64,000 nt of DNA from Streptomyces macrolidinus (GCF_023887685.1 NZ_JAMWMR010000001.1:248001-312000); one strand, 5' to 3'. Shown: positions 44,623-54,644, counted from the first letter of the stretch. Notes: generated by a model from the sequence alone, not told the origin. Made by a program: numbers and translations.

Positions 44623-45065
44623 TTGAGGAACCCTAACGCGGTCTGTGGGCTGCGTAAAACGCCCGCGGCGTATACCGCTTATCACCTGCGCATACCCGGG
44701 ATTCGCGAAGGACGGCATTGCGGGAACGTGTTCTTGAACACACCGAAGCGGCCGTCCAGGGCGCGGATTTGAATTCCCTGTGAACCCGATGTGTGGAAAT
44801 GGAAACGCTCGTTGTGATGCCCGTTGCGATGACCGTCGTTGCGCCCGCTGTTCCGCCGGGTGCGGGACATGGGTGAAATACCGGGAGGGGAAGGTGCGTT
44901 CACCGTCGTCCGTCGGCGGGTCCGGGGTCCCGTGCGGCACGGGCGACAGCCGATGTCCCACGAGCCGCATACCTGGGGCCTGTTGGTGGCACGATGGTTC
45001 TGGCGGGGGTGCGTGGGGACGGCGTGCCCGGCCGGGAGAGCGGACCGACCGAGGGTGTGATCGTT
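44623..45065. other. intergenic region acyltransferase / small membrane protein
   Basis: About 440 bases between divergent genes. Apart from the acyltransferase -10 box (minus strand, 44630-44635), I see no gene; short frames on both strands lack ribosome sites and recognisable sequence. Confidence 0.55.
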
Positions 45066-45260
45066 GTGGCCATTTCACTGTCAGTGGTGCTGCTGTTGGC
45101 AATCATCCTGGTGGTGATGATCCGAGGGGGCTCGATGAAGCCCGGACCGCTGATCGTGGCGATCCTCTTCGGCTTCTTCCTCGCCTCGACCGGCATGGCA
45201 CCCTCCATCAACCGCTTCCTGAACTCGATAGCGGAGACGATCAACTCGATCAGATTCTGA
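45066..45260 (+). CDS. small conserved membrane protein
   Basis: A 64-residue protein from the GTG at 45066 (the GTG at 45057 is too close to the GAGG ribosome site). It has two hydrophobic helices, ISLSVVLLLAIILVVMI and GPLIVAILFGFFLASTGMA, joined by a short basic loop, then a C-terminal amphipathic segment (NRFLNSIAETINSIRF). Two-helix proteins like this are common in Streptomyces and have no assigned function. It precedes the tRNA-Gly region. Confidence 0.7.
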   Translation: MAISLSVVLLLAIILVVMIRGGSMKPGPLIVAILFGFFLASTGMAPSINRFLNSIAETINSIRF

Positions 45261-45276
45261 CCGGCCGCGACCACGG

Positions 45277-45354
45277 CGTCGACTGCAACGCACGGCGCCG
45301 ACTGCAACGTACTGGCACCGACTGCAACGTACTGGCACCGACTGCGATGTAGGG
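45277..45354. repeat. four imperfect 19-20 bp tandem repeats
   Basis: Units of CACCGACTGCAACGTACTGG occur at 45316-45335, with close variants at 45277-45295, 45296-45315 and 45336-45354. Divergence is greatest at the outer copies. It lies between the small membrane protein gene and a terminator hairpin. Confidence 0.75.
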
Positions 45355-45401
45355 CGTCCGACAGGTCACGCGGTGCACACCCGGCAGTTGCGCACCGTAC
45401 G

Positions 45402-45444
45402 CCGAAGGCCCGGTGAGAGAGTCGATCTCTCACCGGGCCTTCGG
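45402..45444. terminator. strong hairpin next to tRNA-Gly
   Basis: A 19-bp perfect stem (45402-45420 with 45426-45444) and loop GTCGA; the left arm begins CCGAAGGCCCGG. It ends five bases before the 3' CCA of the leftward tRNA-Gly and follows the rightward small membrane protein gene, so it may serve both. Confidence 0.8.
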
Positions 45445-45448
45445 CGGA

Positions 45449-45522
45449 TGGAGCGGGCGACGGGAATCGAACCCGCGTAGCTAGTTTGGAAGACTAGGGC
45501 TCTACCATTGAGCTACGCCCGC
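45449..45522 (-). tRNA. tRNA-Gly (anticodon TCC)
   Basis: The minus strand reads GCGGGCGTAGCTCAATGG onward: a 7-bp acceptor stem GCGGGCG/CGCCCGC, D-loop TAGCTCAATGGTAGAGC, anticodon stem-loop CTAGTCTTCCAAACTAG with anticodon TCC, T-loop GGGTTCGATTCCC, and an encoded 3' CCA. Total 74 bases. Confidence 0.95.
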
Positions 45523-45675
45523 AACAGGTCGCGCCGCAGGTCATCGACCGCGGCACTGGAGGCATCGTAGCGGGTCGCCCGCCCCGTAGGCCAACGTGTT
45601 GATCCGCGCGGTGGTCGGGGGAGGAAAGCGGCCGACGCGGGCTGCGCGGGCATGTACCCTACGTGTCGCACCAGA

Positions 45676-45752
45676 CGGGGTGTGGCGCAGCTTGGTAGCG
45701 CGTCCGCTTTGGGAGCGGAAGGCCGTGGGTTCAAATCCCGCCACCCCGACCA
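45676..45752 (+). tRNA. tRNA-Pro (anticodon TGG)
   Basis: CGGGGTG acceptor stem pairs with CACCCCG. D-arm GGCGCAGCTTGGTAGCGC, anticodon loop TTTGGGA with TGG, T-loop GGGTTCAAATCCC and an encoded CCA (45750-45752). Total 77 bases. It is divergent from tRNA-Gly and about 200 bases before tig. Confidence 0.95.
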
Positions 45753-45953
45753 CCATCACTTCGGTCCGGCACCGGCTCTCAAGATCACCTTTTGGGGCGA
45801 GTACCGCCTGCGGTTACTATGCAAGCTGCGCGCCCGTGTGTCTGCATTGTTACGTCTCTCAGGCAGGGGCCCGCTGATCCGCCGCAGTCCCACCCTCCCG
45901 GGTGGATCAGCTCGGCAGAACCCCCAAGAAGTCAGCCACAAGGAGACCGAACC

Positions 45954-47333
45954 GTGAAGAGCGCCGTGGAGACCCTGAACCCGACCCGGGTTCGGCTCAC
46001 TGTTGAGGTGCCCTTCGAGGAGCTCAAGGACAGCCTCGACGCGGCGTACAAGAAGATCAACCAGCAGGTCACGGTCAAGGGCTTCCGCAAGGGCAAGATC
46101 CCGGCCCGCGTCATCGACCAGCGCTTCGGCCGTGGTGCCGTGCTGGAAGAGGCCGTCAACGACGCGCTGCCGAAGTTCTACACCGAGGCGGTCAACGAGG
46201 CCGAGCTGAACCCGCTCGGCCAGCCCGAGGTCGACATCAAGGAGCTGAAGGACAACGAGGTGCTGTCCTTCACCGCCGAGGTCGACGTCCGCCCGGCCCT
46301 CGAGATCCCGGACTACTCCGGCATCGAGGTCGAGGTCGACGCCATCGAGGTGACCGACGAGGACATCGAGAAGTCGGTCGAGCAGCTCCGTGAGCGCTTC
46401 GCCTCGTCGACCCCGGTCGAGCGCGCCGCCGAGGACGGCGACGTGGTCACCGTGGACCTGGAGGCCAAGGTCGACGGCGAGGTCCTGGAGGACGGCGTCG
46501 CCGCCGGCGTCTCCTACACCATCGGCTCCGGTGAGCTGCTGGACGGCATCGACGACGCCGTGAAGGGCCTGTCCGCCGACGAGGAGGCCACCTTCACCTC
46601 CGAGCTGAAGGGCGGCTCGGCCGCGGGCAAGGAGGCCGAGGTGACCGTCAAGGTCACGCAGGTCGCCGCCCGTGAACTGCCGGAGCTGGACGACGAGTTC
46701 GCGCAGCTCGCCTCCGAGTTCGACACGCTGGAGGAGCTGAAGGCGGACAGCCGCAAGCGCCTCACCGACATGAAGCAGTACGACCAGGCGACGCAGGCCC
46801 AGGAGCGCGTCCTGGAGAAGCTGCTGGAGCTCGTCGAGGTCCCCGTCCCCGAGAAGCTCCTCGAGGACGAGGTCAACACCCGTAAGCACAACCTCGAGCA
46901 CCACCAGCTCGGCCAGATGGGCCTGACCCTCGACAAGTACCTGGAGATCCAGGGCAAGACCGCCGAGGAGTTCGACGCCGAGACGCGCGAGGCCGCGATC
47001 AAGGGCATCAAGACCCAGTTCGTGCTCGACGAGCTGGTCAACAAGGAGAAGCTGAACGTCAACCAGGAGGAGCTCACCGAGCACCTCATGCGGCGCGCTG
47101 CCTCCTCCGGCATGTCCCCCGACCAGTTCGCCCAGGCGGTCGTCGAGGGCGGCCAGGTCCCGATGCTGGTCGGCGAGGTCGCCCGCGGCAAGGCGCTGGC
47201 CGTCGTGGTCGAGGCCGCCACGGTCAAGGACACCAACGGTGAGATCGTCGACATGAGCGACGACGAGGCCGAGGCCGAGACGGCCGAGACCGGGACCACC
47301 GAGGCCGCCGCCGAGGAGAAGCCGGAGGCGTAA
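45954..47333 (+). CDS. tig: trigger factor (ribosome-associated chaperone, PPIase)
   Basis: A 459-residue protein from the GTG at 45954, seven bases after AAGGAG. The N-terminal ribosome-binding domain contains the signature [19 protein letters not shown] (about residues 40-58) that docks on protein L23. The FKBP-type PPIase domain covers about residues 155-245 ([18 protein letters not shown] and following), and the C-terminal helical chaperone domain follows. An acidic Glu/Ala/Thr-rich tail of about 30 residues ends the protein. It folds nascent chains at the exit tunnel. As in many bacteria it lies just upstream of clpP/clpX. Confidence 0.96.
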   Translation: MKSAVETLNPTRVRLTVEVPFEELKDSLDAAYKKINQQVTVKGFRKGKIPARVIDQRFGRGAVLEEAVNDALPKFYTEAVNEAELNPLGQPEVDIKELKDNEVLSFTAEVDVRPALEIPDYSGIEVEVDAIEVTDEDIEKSVEQLRERFASSTPVERAAEDGDVVTVDLEAKVDGEVLEDGVAAGVSYTIGSGELLDGIDDAVKGLSADEEATFTSELKGGSAAGKEAEVTVKVTQVAARELPELDDEFAQLASEFDTLEELKADSRKRLTDMKQYDQATQAQERVLEKLLELVEVPVPEKLLEDEVNTRKHNLEHHQLGQMGLTLDKYLEIQGKTAEEFDAETREAAIKGIKTQFVLDELVNKEKLNVNQEELTEHLMRRAASSGMSPDQFAQAVVEGGQVPMLVGEVARGKALAVVVEAATVKDTNGEIVDMSDDEAEAETAETGTTEAAAEEKPEA

Positions 47334-47358
47334 CCCTCCGCTCGGCACAGGAGCCGTA

Positions 47359-47397
47359 CGACGGGCCCCGGGACGCACAGCGCCCCGGGGCCCGTCG
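47359..47397 (+). terminator. terminator after tig
   Basis: CGACGGGCCCCGGG (47359-47372) pairs perfectly with CCCGGGGCCCGTCG (47384-47397), 25 bases after the tig stop. Confidence 0.8.
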
Positions 47398-47542
47398 CCG
47401 TTCGTACGCACCTGCCGACGTCCTCCCGGTGATCCACCGCCGACGCGCCCTCCGGAGCGCCCGCGGCGACAATGGACCCGGGGTCCGGGCTCGGCCCGGC
47501 CCGCATCCGGCCGGTCACCGGACCCGCCGCCGCCCGGGGCCC

Positions 47543-47559
47543 ATGCGCTGACAGCGAAC
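47543..47559. promoter_or_regulatory. ClgR-like operator upstream of clpP1
   Basis: CGC-TGACA-GCG followed by AAC (minus strand GTTCGC-TGTCA-GCG) resembles the CGC-N5-GCG core of ClgR binding sites found upstream of actinobacterial clpP operons. It lies about 40 bases before a candidate -10 (TAGGGT near 47597), a position suited to activation. Confidence 0.5.
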
Positions 47560-47726
47560 ACCCGCAGAAGCGGGATGGCACCCGACTGCCTGCGCGTTAG
47601 GGTCCATGAATACGAGGGCAGGGGAGTACCCGAAGCCGCCCCGGCACCAGGGGCCACACGGGGCCCCACGCCCCGGTAGAACACGTGAGACGGCCCCGCG
47701 CCGTCGCAAGACGAGCAGGTGGATAC

Positions 47727-48350
47727 GTGACGAATCTGATGCCCTCCGCCGCCGGCGAGCCTTCCATCGGTGGTGGCCTCGGTGACCAGGTCTACAGCCG
47801 GCTGCTCAACGAGCGGATCATCTTCCTCGGCCAGCCGGTGGACGACGACATCGCCAACCGGATCACCGCACAGCTTCTGCTCCTTGCCGCCGACCCGGAC
47901 AAGGACATTTACCTGTACATCAACAGCCCCGGCGGCTCCATCACGGCCGGCATGGCGATCTACGACACGATGCAGTACATCAAGAACGACGTCGTGACGA
48001 TCGCCATGGGCATGGCGGCCTCCATGGGACAGTTCCTGCTCAGCGCGGGTACGCCGGGCAAGCGCTTCGCGCTGCCGAACGCCGAGATCCTGATCCACCA
48101 GCCCTCGGCGGGCCTCGCCGGCTCCGCGTCCGACATCAAGATCCACGCCGAACGGCTGCTGCACACCAAGAAGCGGATGGCCGAGCTGACCTCCTTCCAC
48201 ACCGGTCAGACGGTCGAGCAGATCACCCGCGACTCCGACCGCGACCGCTGGTTCGACGCCGACGAGGCGAAGGCGTACGGCCTGATCGACGAGGTCATCA
48301 CCACCGCTGCCGGCATGCCGGGCGGCGGCGGCACCGGGGCGGGCTCGTAA
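47727..48350 (+). CDS. clpP1: ATP-dependent Clp protease proteolytic subunit 1
   Basis: The protein is 207 residues from the GTG at 47727 (an ATG at 47739 is also possible). The Ser-protease triad is visible: S99 in GMAASMGQ, H124 in LIHQPS and D169 in TRDSDRD. The oxyanion-hole strand is [19 protein letters not shown], and [16 protein letters not shown] is canonical. ClpP1 forms a tetradecamer with ClpP2 and degrades substrates delivered by ClpX or ClpC. In Streptomyces its loss blocks aerial mycelium formation. clpP2 follows after 208 bases in the same direction. Confidence 0.94.
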   Translation: MTNLMPSAAGEPSIGGGLGDQVYSRLLNERIIFLGQPVDDDIANRITAQLLLLAADPDKDIYLYINSPGGSITAGMAIYDTMQYIKNDVVTIAMGMAASMGQFLLSAGTPGKRFALPNAEILIHQPSAGLAGSASDIKIHAERLLHTKKRMAELTSFHTGQTVEQITRDSDRDRWFDADEAKAYGLIDEVITTAAGMPGGGGTGAGS

Positions 48351-48558
48351 CGGCTCACCGGGTCCGTACGACCGGCCGGGACCCGGCAGCGGCGTTCCCG
48401 GCCCGGACGGCCACCGGCGAGGGCCACCAGCGCCTCTCCAGGGCCGTCCCGGCCCACGAGGGCCGGTCGACCCGGCCCCGAAGGCCGCGAGGGCCTCTCG
48501 AAGGCTCCAGCGCCCCACAAGCCCCAAGCCACCGCCTCAGCCCTTATCAGGAGATATC

Positions 48559-49239
48559 GTGAACGACTTTCCCGGCAGCGGCCTCTACGCCCGTGCGCGC
48601 GCCGAGTACACGGCCCCGGTGGCCGAGTCCCGCTACGTCATCCCGCGCTTCGTGGAGCGCACCTCGCAGGGCGTGCGTGAGTACGACCCGTACGCGAAGC
48701 TCTTCGAGGAGCGCGTGATCTTCCTCGGCGTCCAGATCGACGACGCCTCGGCCAACGACGTCATGGCGCAGCTCCTGTGCCTGGAGTCGATGGACCCCGA
48801 CCGGGACATCTCGGTCTACATCAACAGCCCCGGCGGCTCCTTCACGGCGCTCACGGCCATCTACGACACGATGCAGTTCGTGAAGCCGGACATCCAGACG
48901 GTCTGCATGGGCCAGGCCGCCTCGGCCGCCGCGGTGCTGCTGGCCGCGGGCACCCCGGGCAAGCGCATGGCGCTCCCGAACGCCCGTGTGCTGATCCACC
49001 AGCCCTACAGCGAGACCGGCCGCGGCCAGGTCTCGGACCTGGAGATCGCCGCCAACGAAATCCTGCGGATGCGCTCGCAGCTCGAGGAGATGCTGGCCAA
49101 GCACTCCAGCCAGTCGATCGAGAAGGTCCGCGAGGACATCGAGCGTGACAAGATCCTCACGGCCGAGGAGGCGCTGGAGTACGGCCTCATCGACCAGATC
49201 GTCTCGACCCGGAAGATGAACAACACCTCGGTCCGCTGA
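48559..49239 (+). CDS. clpP2: ATP-dependent Clp protease proteolytic subunit 2
   Basis: A 226-residue ClpP from the GTG at 48559 after AGGAGA. Triad S122 (GQAASAAA), H147 (LIHQPY) and D193 (REDIERD). It carries a longer N-terminal region than ClpP1 ([20 protein letters not shown]), probably partly removed as a propeptide; other ClpP landmarks are intact ([19 protein letters not shown]). It partners ClpP1. The clpX gene follows after about 195 bases containing an inverted repeat. Confidence 0.94.
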   Translation: MNDFPGSGLYARARAEYTAPVAESRYVIPRFVERTSQGVREYDPYAKLFEERVIFLGVQIDDASANDVMAQLLCLESMDPDRDISVYINSPGGSFTALTAIYDTMQFVKPDIQTVCMGQAASAAAVLLAAGTPGKRMALPNARVLIHQPYSETGRGQVSDLEIAANEILRMRSQLEEMLAKHSSQSIEKVREDIERDKILTAEEALEYGLIDQIVSTRKMNNTSVR

Positions 49240-49284
49240 CCCGCATCACGCGATGCGTCGATCGGGCCTGTATCGTCTGCCGCT

Positions 49285-49339
49285 CCCCCCGGGCACGGTT
49301 CGACACGGCGCACCTCTCGGTGAACCGTGCCGAGGGGGG
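49285..49339 (+). terminator. inverted repeat between clpP2 and clpX (attenuator or terminator)
   Basis: GGCACGGTTC (49292-49301) pairs with GAACCGTGCC (49322-49331). Outer C6 (49285-49290) and G6 (49334-49339) tracts extend the stem past a small internal loop. The 20-base loop is GC-rich. No U-tract follows, which is normal for Streptomyces terminators. Confidence 0.55.
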
Positions 49340-49434
49340 CCCGAACAGGGGGCTCGGCAAGGTACCGTCGGACATAAGGCAGGACCAGGAGCCGCTGGAT
49401 CCAAGGCGTCTCCCAGGCGAAGGGGAAGCACACC

Positions 49435-50721
49435 GTGGCACGCATCGGTGACGGCGGCGATCTGCTCAAGTGCTCGTTCTGCGGCAAGAGCCAGAAGCAG
49501 GTCAAGAAGCTCATCGCAGGCCCCGGTGTGTACATCTGCGACGAGTGCATCGACCTCTGCAACGAGATCATCGAGGAAGAGCTGGCAGAGACCAGCGAGG
49601 TGCGCTGGGAGGAACTCCCCAAGCCCCGCGAGATCTACGAGTTCCTCGAGGGGTACGTGGTCGGCCAGGAGGCCGCCAAGAAGGCCCTCTCCGTCGCGGT
49701 GTACAACCACTACAAGCGGGTCCAGGCCGGGGAGAACGGCGGCGCCCAAGGCCGTGACGACGCCATCGAGTTGGCGAAGTCCAACATCCTGCTGCTGGGC
49801 CCCACGGGCTCCGGCAAGACGCTGCTCGCGCAGACCCTGGCGCGCATGCTCAACGTCCCCTTCGCCATCGCCGACGCGACGGCGTTGACGGAGGCGGGAT
49901 ATGTGGGCGAGGACGTCGAGAACATCCTCCTGAAGCTCATCCAGGCCGCCGACTACGACGTCAAGAAGGCCGAGACGGGCATCATCTACATCGACGAGAT
50001 CGACAAGGTGGCCCGCAAGAGCGAGAACCCGTCGATCACGCGCGACGTCTCGGGCGAGGGCGTCCAGCAGGCGCTGCTGAAGATCCTCGAGGGCACCACG
50101 GCCTCGGTCCCGCCGCAGGGCGGACGCAAGCACCCGCACCAGGAGTTCATCCAGATCGACACGACGAACGTCCTGTTCATCGTGGGCGGCGCGTTCGCGG
50201 GCCTGGAGAAGATCATCGAGTCGCGGGCGGGCGCGAAGGGCATCGGCTTCGGCGCCACCATCCGCTCGAAGCGCGAGCTGGAGTCGAAGGACCAGTTCCA
50301 GGACGTGATGCCCGAGGACCTGGTGAAGTTCGGCATGATCCCGGAGTTCATCGGCCGCCTCCCGGTCATCACCTCGGTGCACAACCTCGACCGCGAGGCG
50401 CTCCTCCAGATCCTCGTCGAGCCGCGCAACGCGCTGGTGAAGCAGTACCAGCGCCTCTTCGAACTCGACGGTGTGGAACTGGACTTCGAGCGCGAGGCAC
50501 TGGAGGCGATCGCGGACCAGGCGATCCTGCGCCAGACCGGAGCGCGGGGCCTGCGCGCCATCATGGAGGAGGTCCTCCAGGCGGTGATGTACGAGGTCCC
50601 GTCCCGCAAGGACGTGGCCCGCGTGGTCATCACGGCGGACGTGGTCCTGTCGAACGTCAACCCGACGCTGATCCCGCGGGATGTACGGGGGCGCGGGGCG
50701 GGGGAGCAGAAGACGGCGTAA
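49435..50721 (+). CDS. clpX: ATP-dependent Clp protease ATP-binding subunit ClpX
   Basis: A 428-residue AAA+ unfoldase. The N-terminal zinc-binding domain uses C13, C16, C35 and C38 (CSFCGKS ... YICDEC). Walker A GPTGSGKT starts near residue 122, Walker B is IIYIDEIDK, and the sensor and arginine-finger regions plus the RYxGR-like pore and IGF-type ClpP-docking loop ([13 protein letters not shown]) are recognisable. It recruits tagged substrates and threads them into ClpP1P2. It is in its usual position after clpP2 and ends at a long bidirectional hairpin. Confidence 0.96.
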   Translation: MARIGDGGDLLKCSFCGKSQKQVKKLIAGPGVYICDECIDLCNEIIEEELAETSEVRWEELPKPREIYEFLEGYVVGQEAAKKALSVAVYNHYKRVQAGENGGAQGRDDAIELAKSNILLLGPTGSGKTLLAQTLARMLNVPFAIADATALTEAGYVGEDVENILLKLIQAADYDVKKAETGIIYIDEIDKVARKSENPSITRDVSGEGVQQALLKILEGTTASVPPQGGRKHPHQEFIQIDTTNVLFIVGGAFAGLEKIIESRAGAKGIGFGATIRSKRELESKDQFQDVMPEDLVKFGMIPEFIGRLPVITSVHNLDREALLQILVEPRNALVKQYQRLFELDGVELDFEREALEAIADQAILRQTGARGLRAIMEEVLQAVMYEVPSRKDVARVVITADVVLSNVNPTLIPRDVRGRGAGEQKTA

Positions 50722-50744
50722 CTGCCGCGCTGTACACGGCTGTT

Positions 50745-50786
50745 CATGGGAGAGGGGCCCCGGTTCACCGGGGCCCCTCTCCCATG
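50745..50786. terminator. convergent terminator, clpX / Pro-Gln-rich protein
   Basis: A 19-bp perfect stem (50745-50763 with 50768-50786), loop TTCA; the left arm begins CATGGGAGAGG. Confidence 0.85.
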
Positions 50787-50800
50787 TCACGCGCCTGGCA

Positions 50801-51820
50801 TCAGGCCTTGACGCGGACTCCCTTGCGGAACTTGGCGGTGATTTCGGCTGTGCCCTGCAGGTCGGCACTCTTGCCGGACATGGCGTCGGCCGCGCTCAGG
50901 TGGATGATCCATCCGATCGTGCTGTGGTCGCCCCAGATACACACAGGCACGTGGATCTCGCCCGGACCCTTGGCGGCGCCGCTGCCCGACGAGTCCTGCT
51001 TGACCTTCATCTCCTGGCACTTGAGGACCGCACCGTCGAGGCCGCTCGGCTTGTAGGTCTGCGGGCTGCCGACGACCTCGCCGCCGCCGTCCTTCGCGGC
51101 GTTCTTCTTGGCCTCGGCGAACAACTCGTCGACGACCTTCTCCGGGTCGGAGATCTCACCGTAGACGCCCTGGAACTTCAGCAACTTCATGGCCAGCGGG
51201 TTGGCCTCGTCCCCTGCTTGGTAGTCGGCGTGCACCTCCGTCGCGTTCTTCACGCCGTACTTCTCGGCGTCCTTGAGGTCGCTGCTGCTCAAGCCGCCGC
51301 CGTCGTCACTCTCGGCGTTGCCCTTCTTGTACTGACCGTCGAGAACCGTCGCCGGCGTGATCAGCTTGTGCGGCCCGTCGTCCGCGATGGAGCTGCCGCC
51401 GCCCCCCCCGATCAGGAAGTACGCCCCCACCGCGATCGCCGCGACGACCGCCACCCCGCTGATGATCAGGGCCGTCTTCTTCTTGCCGCCGCCGGTGGCC
51501 GGGGGCGGCGGTACGGCGCCGTAGGGCGGCTGCTGGCCGTACTGCGGCTGCTGCTGGCCGTAAGGGTTCGGCTGGGGCGGCATGCCCTGCGAGGGCTGCG
51601 GCTGGCCGTAAGGGTTCTGCTGCGGCGGGACGCCCTGCTGCGGCTGCTGCGGGTAGCCGTAGCCGGGCTGCGGCTGGGGCGGCGGGGGCTGCTGGGGGTA
51701 TCCGTAGCCGGGCTGGGGAGCCTGCGGCTGCTGGCCGTACGGCCCAGGCTGCCCCGGCTGACCGTACGGTCCGGGCTGTTGGGGCTGCCCGCCGTACGGG
51801 CCCGGCTGGTTGTGGCTCAT
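50801..51820 (-). CDS. membrane-anchored protein with Pro/Gln/Gly/Tyr-rich cytoplasmic tail
   Basis: A 339-residue protein. Residues 1-110 are a low-complexity tail of PGPYGQ, PGYGYPQQ and NPYGQ repeats. A single membrane helix follows at about residues 114-136 (KTALIISGVAVVAAIAVGAY), preceded by KKK, so the tail is probably cytoplasmic. A 195-residue extracytoplasmic domain then contains two Cys (LKCQEM, PVCIWGD), likely a disulfide. The plan is common among Streptomyces membrane proteins encoded beside clpX/valS. Repeats of the tail are prone to length variation. Function unknown; divergent from valS. Confidence 0.82.
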   Translation of the reverse strand: MSHNQPGPYGGQPQQPGPYGQPGQPGPYGQQPQAPQPGYGYPQQPPPPQPQPGYGYPQQPQQGVPPQQNPYGQPQPSQGMPPQPNPYGQQQPQYGQQPPYGAVPPPPATGGGKKKTALIISGVAVVAAIAVGAYFLIGGGGGSSIADDGPHKLITPATVLDGQYKKGNAESDDGGGLSSSDLKDAEKYGVKNATEVHADYQAGDEANPLAMKLLKFQGVYGEISDPEKVVDELFAEAKKNAAKDGGGEVVGSPQTYKPSGLDGAVLKCQEMKVKQDSSGSGAAKGPGEIHVPVCIWGDHSTIGWIIHLSAADAMSGKSADLQGTAEITAKFRKGVRVKA

Positions 51821-51946
51821 TACTTGGGTTCCCCTCCAAGGCGCTTATACGTTCATGACATCCTTTCGCAGAAATGGCGCGCGCACGTCATCGGGGGCCC
51901 ACCCGTTACCAAACAATCGTGTTTCGGGACCAGGCCGGGACACCTC

Positions 51947-51952
51947 TAAACT
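51947..51952 (+). promoter_or_regulatory. -10 box, likely leaderless valS start
   Basis: TAAACT six bases before the GTG at 51959, with GGGCCC between and no Shine-Dalgarno. Confidence 0.5.
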
Positions 51953-51958
51953 GGGCCC

Positions 51959-54583
51959 GTGACCGACAACGCTCAGCAGCAGCCCACCGCGCCCCCCACC
52001 GAACTGCCGACCCAGTACGCGCCGGCCGACGTAGAGGGGCCGCTGTACGAGCGCTGGGTAGAGCGGGGGTACTTCGAGGCGGACGAGAAGAGCGACAAGC
52101 CGCCCTTCACCGTCGTCATCCCGCCGCCGAACGTCACCGGCAGCCTGCACCTCGGGCACGCCTTCGAGCACACCCTCATCGACGCCCTCACCCGCCGCAA
52201 GCGCATGCAGGGTCACGAGACGCTGTGGCAGCCCGGCATGGACCACGCCGGTATCGCCACGCAGAACGTCGTCGAGCGGGAGCTGGCCAAGGAAGGCAAG
52301 TCGCGCCACGACCTGGGCCGCGAGGACTTCGTCCAGCGCGTCTGGCAGTGGAAGTCCGAGTCCGGCGGGCAGATCTCCGGTCAGATGCGGCGCCTGGGAG
52401 ACGGCGTCGCCTGGTCGCGTGAGCGCTTCACGATGGACGAGGGCCTGTCGCAGGCCGTCCAGACCATCTTCAAGCGGCTCTACGACGACGAACTCATCTA
52501 CCGCGCCGAGCGCATCATCAACTGGTGCCCGCGCTGTCTGACCGCCATCTCCGACATCGAGGTGGAGTACCAGGACGACGACGGCGAGCTGGTCTCCATC
52601 CGCTACGGCGAGGGCGACGCCTCGATCGTCGTCGCCACCACCCGCGCGGAGACCATGCTCGGCGACACCGCCATCGCGGTGCACCCGGACGACGAGCGCT
52701 ACCGCCACATGGTCGGCACGGAGATCGAGCTGCCGCTCACCGGCCGCCGTATCCCCGTGGTCGCCGACGCGCATGTCGACCCCGAGTTCGGCACGGGCGC
52801 CGTCAAGGTCACCCCGGCCCACGACCCGAACGACTTCGAGATCGGGCAGCGGCACAACCTCCCCTCCGTCGCCGTCATGGACGAGCACGCGGTGATCACC
52901 ACCCACGGCCCCTTCCAGGGCCTGGACCGCCTGGAGGCCCGCTCCGCGATCGTCGCCGCGCTGCGCGCCGAGGGTCGGATCGTGGCCGAGAAGCGGCCCT
53001 ACGTCCACTCGGTGGGCCACTGCTCGCGCTGCAAGACCACCATCGAGCCGCGCCTGTCCATGCAGTGGTGGGTCAAGGTCGGACCGCTCGCGCAGGCCGC
53101 CGGTGACGCGGTCCGCGACGGCAAGGTCAAGATCCACCCGCAGGAGATGGAGAAGCGGTACTTCGACTGGGTCGACAACCTCCACGACTGGTGCATCTCG
53201 CGGCAGTTGTGGTGGGGCCACCGCATCCCCGTCTGGTACGGCCCCGGCGGCGAGGTCGTCTGCGTCGGACCGAACGAGGAACCGCCGACCGGCGAGGGCT
53301 GGCACCAGGACACCGACGTCCTCGACACCTGGTTCTCCTCCGGCCTGTGGCCGTTCTCCACGCTCGGCTGGCCCGAACAGACCGAGAGCCTCGCGAAGTT
53401 CTACCCGAACTCCGTCCTGGTCACCGGCTACGACATCCTCTTCTTCTGGGTCGCCCGGATGATGATGTTCGGCCTGTACGCGATGGACGGCACCCCGCCG
53501 TTCCACACCGTCGCCCTGCACGGCATGGTCCGCGACCAGTTCGGCAAGAAGATGTCGAAGTCCTTCGGCAACGCGGTCAACCCGCTGGACTGGATGGACA
53601 AGTACGGCTCGGACGCGCTGCGCTTCACGCTGGCGCGCGGCGCCAACCCCGGCGTCGACGTCCCGATCGGCGAGGACTGGGTCCAGGGCTCCCGCAACTT
53701 CGCCAACAAGATCTGGAACGCCACCCGCTTCGCGCTGATGAACGGCGCGACGGTCGAGGGCCCGCTGCCGGATGCGTCGAAGATGTCCGCGACCGACCGC
53801 TGGATCCTGTCCCGGCTGAACTCGGTCGTGGCCGAAGTCGACGCGTATTACGACGACTTCCAGTTCGCCAAGCTGTCCGACACCCTCTTCCACTTCGCGT
53901 GGGACGAGGTCTTCGACTGGTACGTCGAGCTGTCGAAGACGACGTTCCAGGCGGGCGGCGAGGCGGCCGAGGTCAGCCAGCGCGTCCTCGGTGAGGTCCT
54001 CGACGTCACCCTCAAGCTGCTGCACCCGATCGTGCCGTTCGTCACGGAGACGCTGTGGACCACCCTGACCGGTGGTGAGTCCCTCGTCATCGCCGACTGG
54101 CCCAAGGACAGCGGCTTCCGCGACGAGGCGGCCGAGCGCGAGATCGAGACCCTCCAGTCGGTCATCACCGAGGTCCGCCGCTTCCGCGCCGACCAGGGCC
54201 TCCAGCCCGGCCAGCGCGTCCCGGCCCGGCTGACCCTCGACGGCACGGCGCTCGCTCCGCACGAGGCGGCCATCCGTCAACTGCTGCGCCTCCAGCCGGA
54301 AGGCGAGGGCTTCACGGCGACGGCGACCCTGCCGGTCTCGGGCGCCACGGTCGCCCTCGACCTGTCGGGCACGATCGACGTGGCGGCCGAGCGCAAGCGT
54401 CTGACCAAGGACCTGGGCGCCGCACAGAAGGAGCGGCAGCAGGCCGAGGCCAAGCTCGGCAACGAGGCCTTCCTCGCGAAGGCCCCGGACCACGTCGTGG
54501 AGAAGATCCGCACGCGGCTCGCGAAGGCCGACGAGGACATCACGCGCATCGAGAACCAGCTCGCCAAGCTCCCGGCGAACTGA
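51959..54583 (+). CDS. valS: valyl-tRNA synthetase
   Basis: An 874-residue class I aminoacyl-tRNA synthetase charging tRNA-Val. The HIGH-type motif is H64-L-G-H67 ([18 protein letters not shown]), the CP1 editing domain lies around residues 200-330 ([19 protein letters not shown]), and KMSKS is at about residue 531 ([18 protein letters not shown]). The C-terminal coiled coil is present ([18 protein letters not shown] onward, ending in RIENQLAKL). Full length. No T-box leader is visible; the gene appears to have a leaderless promoter. folC follows after a hairpin. Confidence 0.96.
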   Translation: MTDNAQQQPTAPPTELPTQYAPADVEGPLYERWVERGYFEADEKSDKPPFTVVIPPPNVTGSLHLGHAFEHTLIDALTRRKRMQGHETLWQPGMDHAGIATQNVVERELAKEGKSRHDLGREDFVQRVWQWKSESGGQISGQMRRLGDGVAWSRERFTMDEGLSQAVQTIFKRLYDDELIYRAERIINWCPRCLTAISDIEVEYQDDDGELVSIRYGEGDASIVVATTRAETMLGDTAIAVHPDDERYRHMVGTEIELPLTGRRIPVVADAHVDPEFGTGAVKVTPAHDPNDFEIGQRHNLPSVAVMDEHAVITTHGPFQGLDRLEARSAIVAALRAEGRIVAEKRPYVHSVGHCSRCKTTIEPRLSMQWWVKVGPLAQAAGDAVRDGKVKIHPQEMEKRYFDWVDNLHDWCISRQLWWGHRIPVWYGPGGEVVCVGPNEEPPTGEGWHQDTDVLDTWFSSGLWPFSTLGWPEQTESLAKFYPNSVLVTGYDILFFWVARMMMFGLYAMDGTPPFHTVALHGMVRDQFGKKMSKSFGNAVNPLDWMDKYGSDALRFTLARGANPGVDVPIGEDWVQGSRNFANKIWNATRFALMNGATVEGPLPDASKMSATDRWILSRLNSVVAEVDAYYDDFQFAKLSDTLFHFAWDEVFDWYVELSKTTFQAGGEAAEVSQRVLGEVLDVTLKLLHPIVPFVTETLWTTLTGGESLVIADWPKDSGFRDEAAEREIETLQSVITEVRRFRADQGLQPGQRVPARLTLDGTALAPHEAAIRQLLRLQPEGEGFTATATLPVSGATVALDLSGTIDVAAERKRLTKDLGAAQKERQQAEAKLGNEAFLAKAPDHVVEKIRTRLAKADEDITRIENQLAKLPAN

Positions 54584-54598
54584 TCCACCGGCACGTCC

Positions 54599-54633
54599 CG
54601 CGGGCCCGACGCCACACAGGCGCCGGGCCCGCG
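54599..54633 (+). terminator. hairpin between valS and folC
   Basis: CGCGGGCCCG (54599-54608) pairs with CGGGCCCGCG (54624-54633), 15 bases after the valS stop and 25 before the folC start. It may terminate or attenuate read-through into folC. Confidence 0.65.
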
Positions 54634-54644
54634 GCCGTGTTACG

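Larger units (their letters stand above)
47334..47726. other. intergenic region tig / clpP1
   Basis: About 390 bases holding the tig terminator, a ClgR-like site and a TAGGGT -10 candidate near 47597 for clpP1. No gene supported. Confidence 0.55.

Noticed and set aside
45449..45752. tRNA-associated integration (att) site
   Set aside because: No integrase, excisionase or direct repeat of a tRNA 3' end is visible in the flanking sequence.
45756..48527. 923-codon open frame on the - strand
   Set aside because: Antisense to tig and clpP1, which are unmistakable; composition is Leu/Gly/Arg/Val-rich shadow sequence.
51821..51958. possible T-box leader upstream of valS
   Set aside because: Only about 140 bases between divergent genes, no specifier hairpin or T-box sequence, and a -10 box sits right at the start codon.
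51845..54493. 882-codon open frame on the - strand
   Set aside because: Antisense to valS, with low-complexity Ala/Asp/Gly/Val content and no ribosome site.
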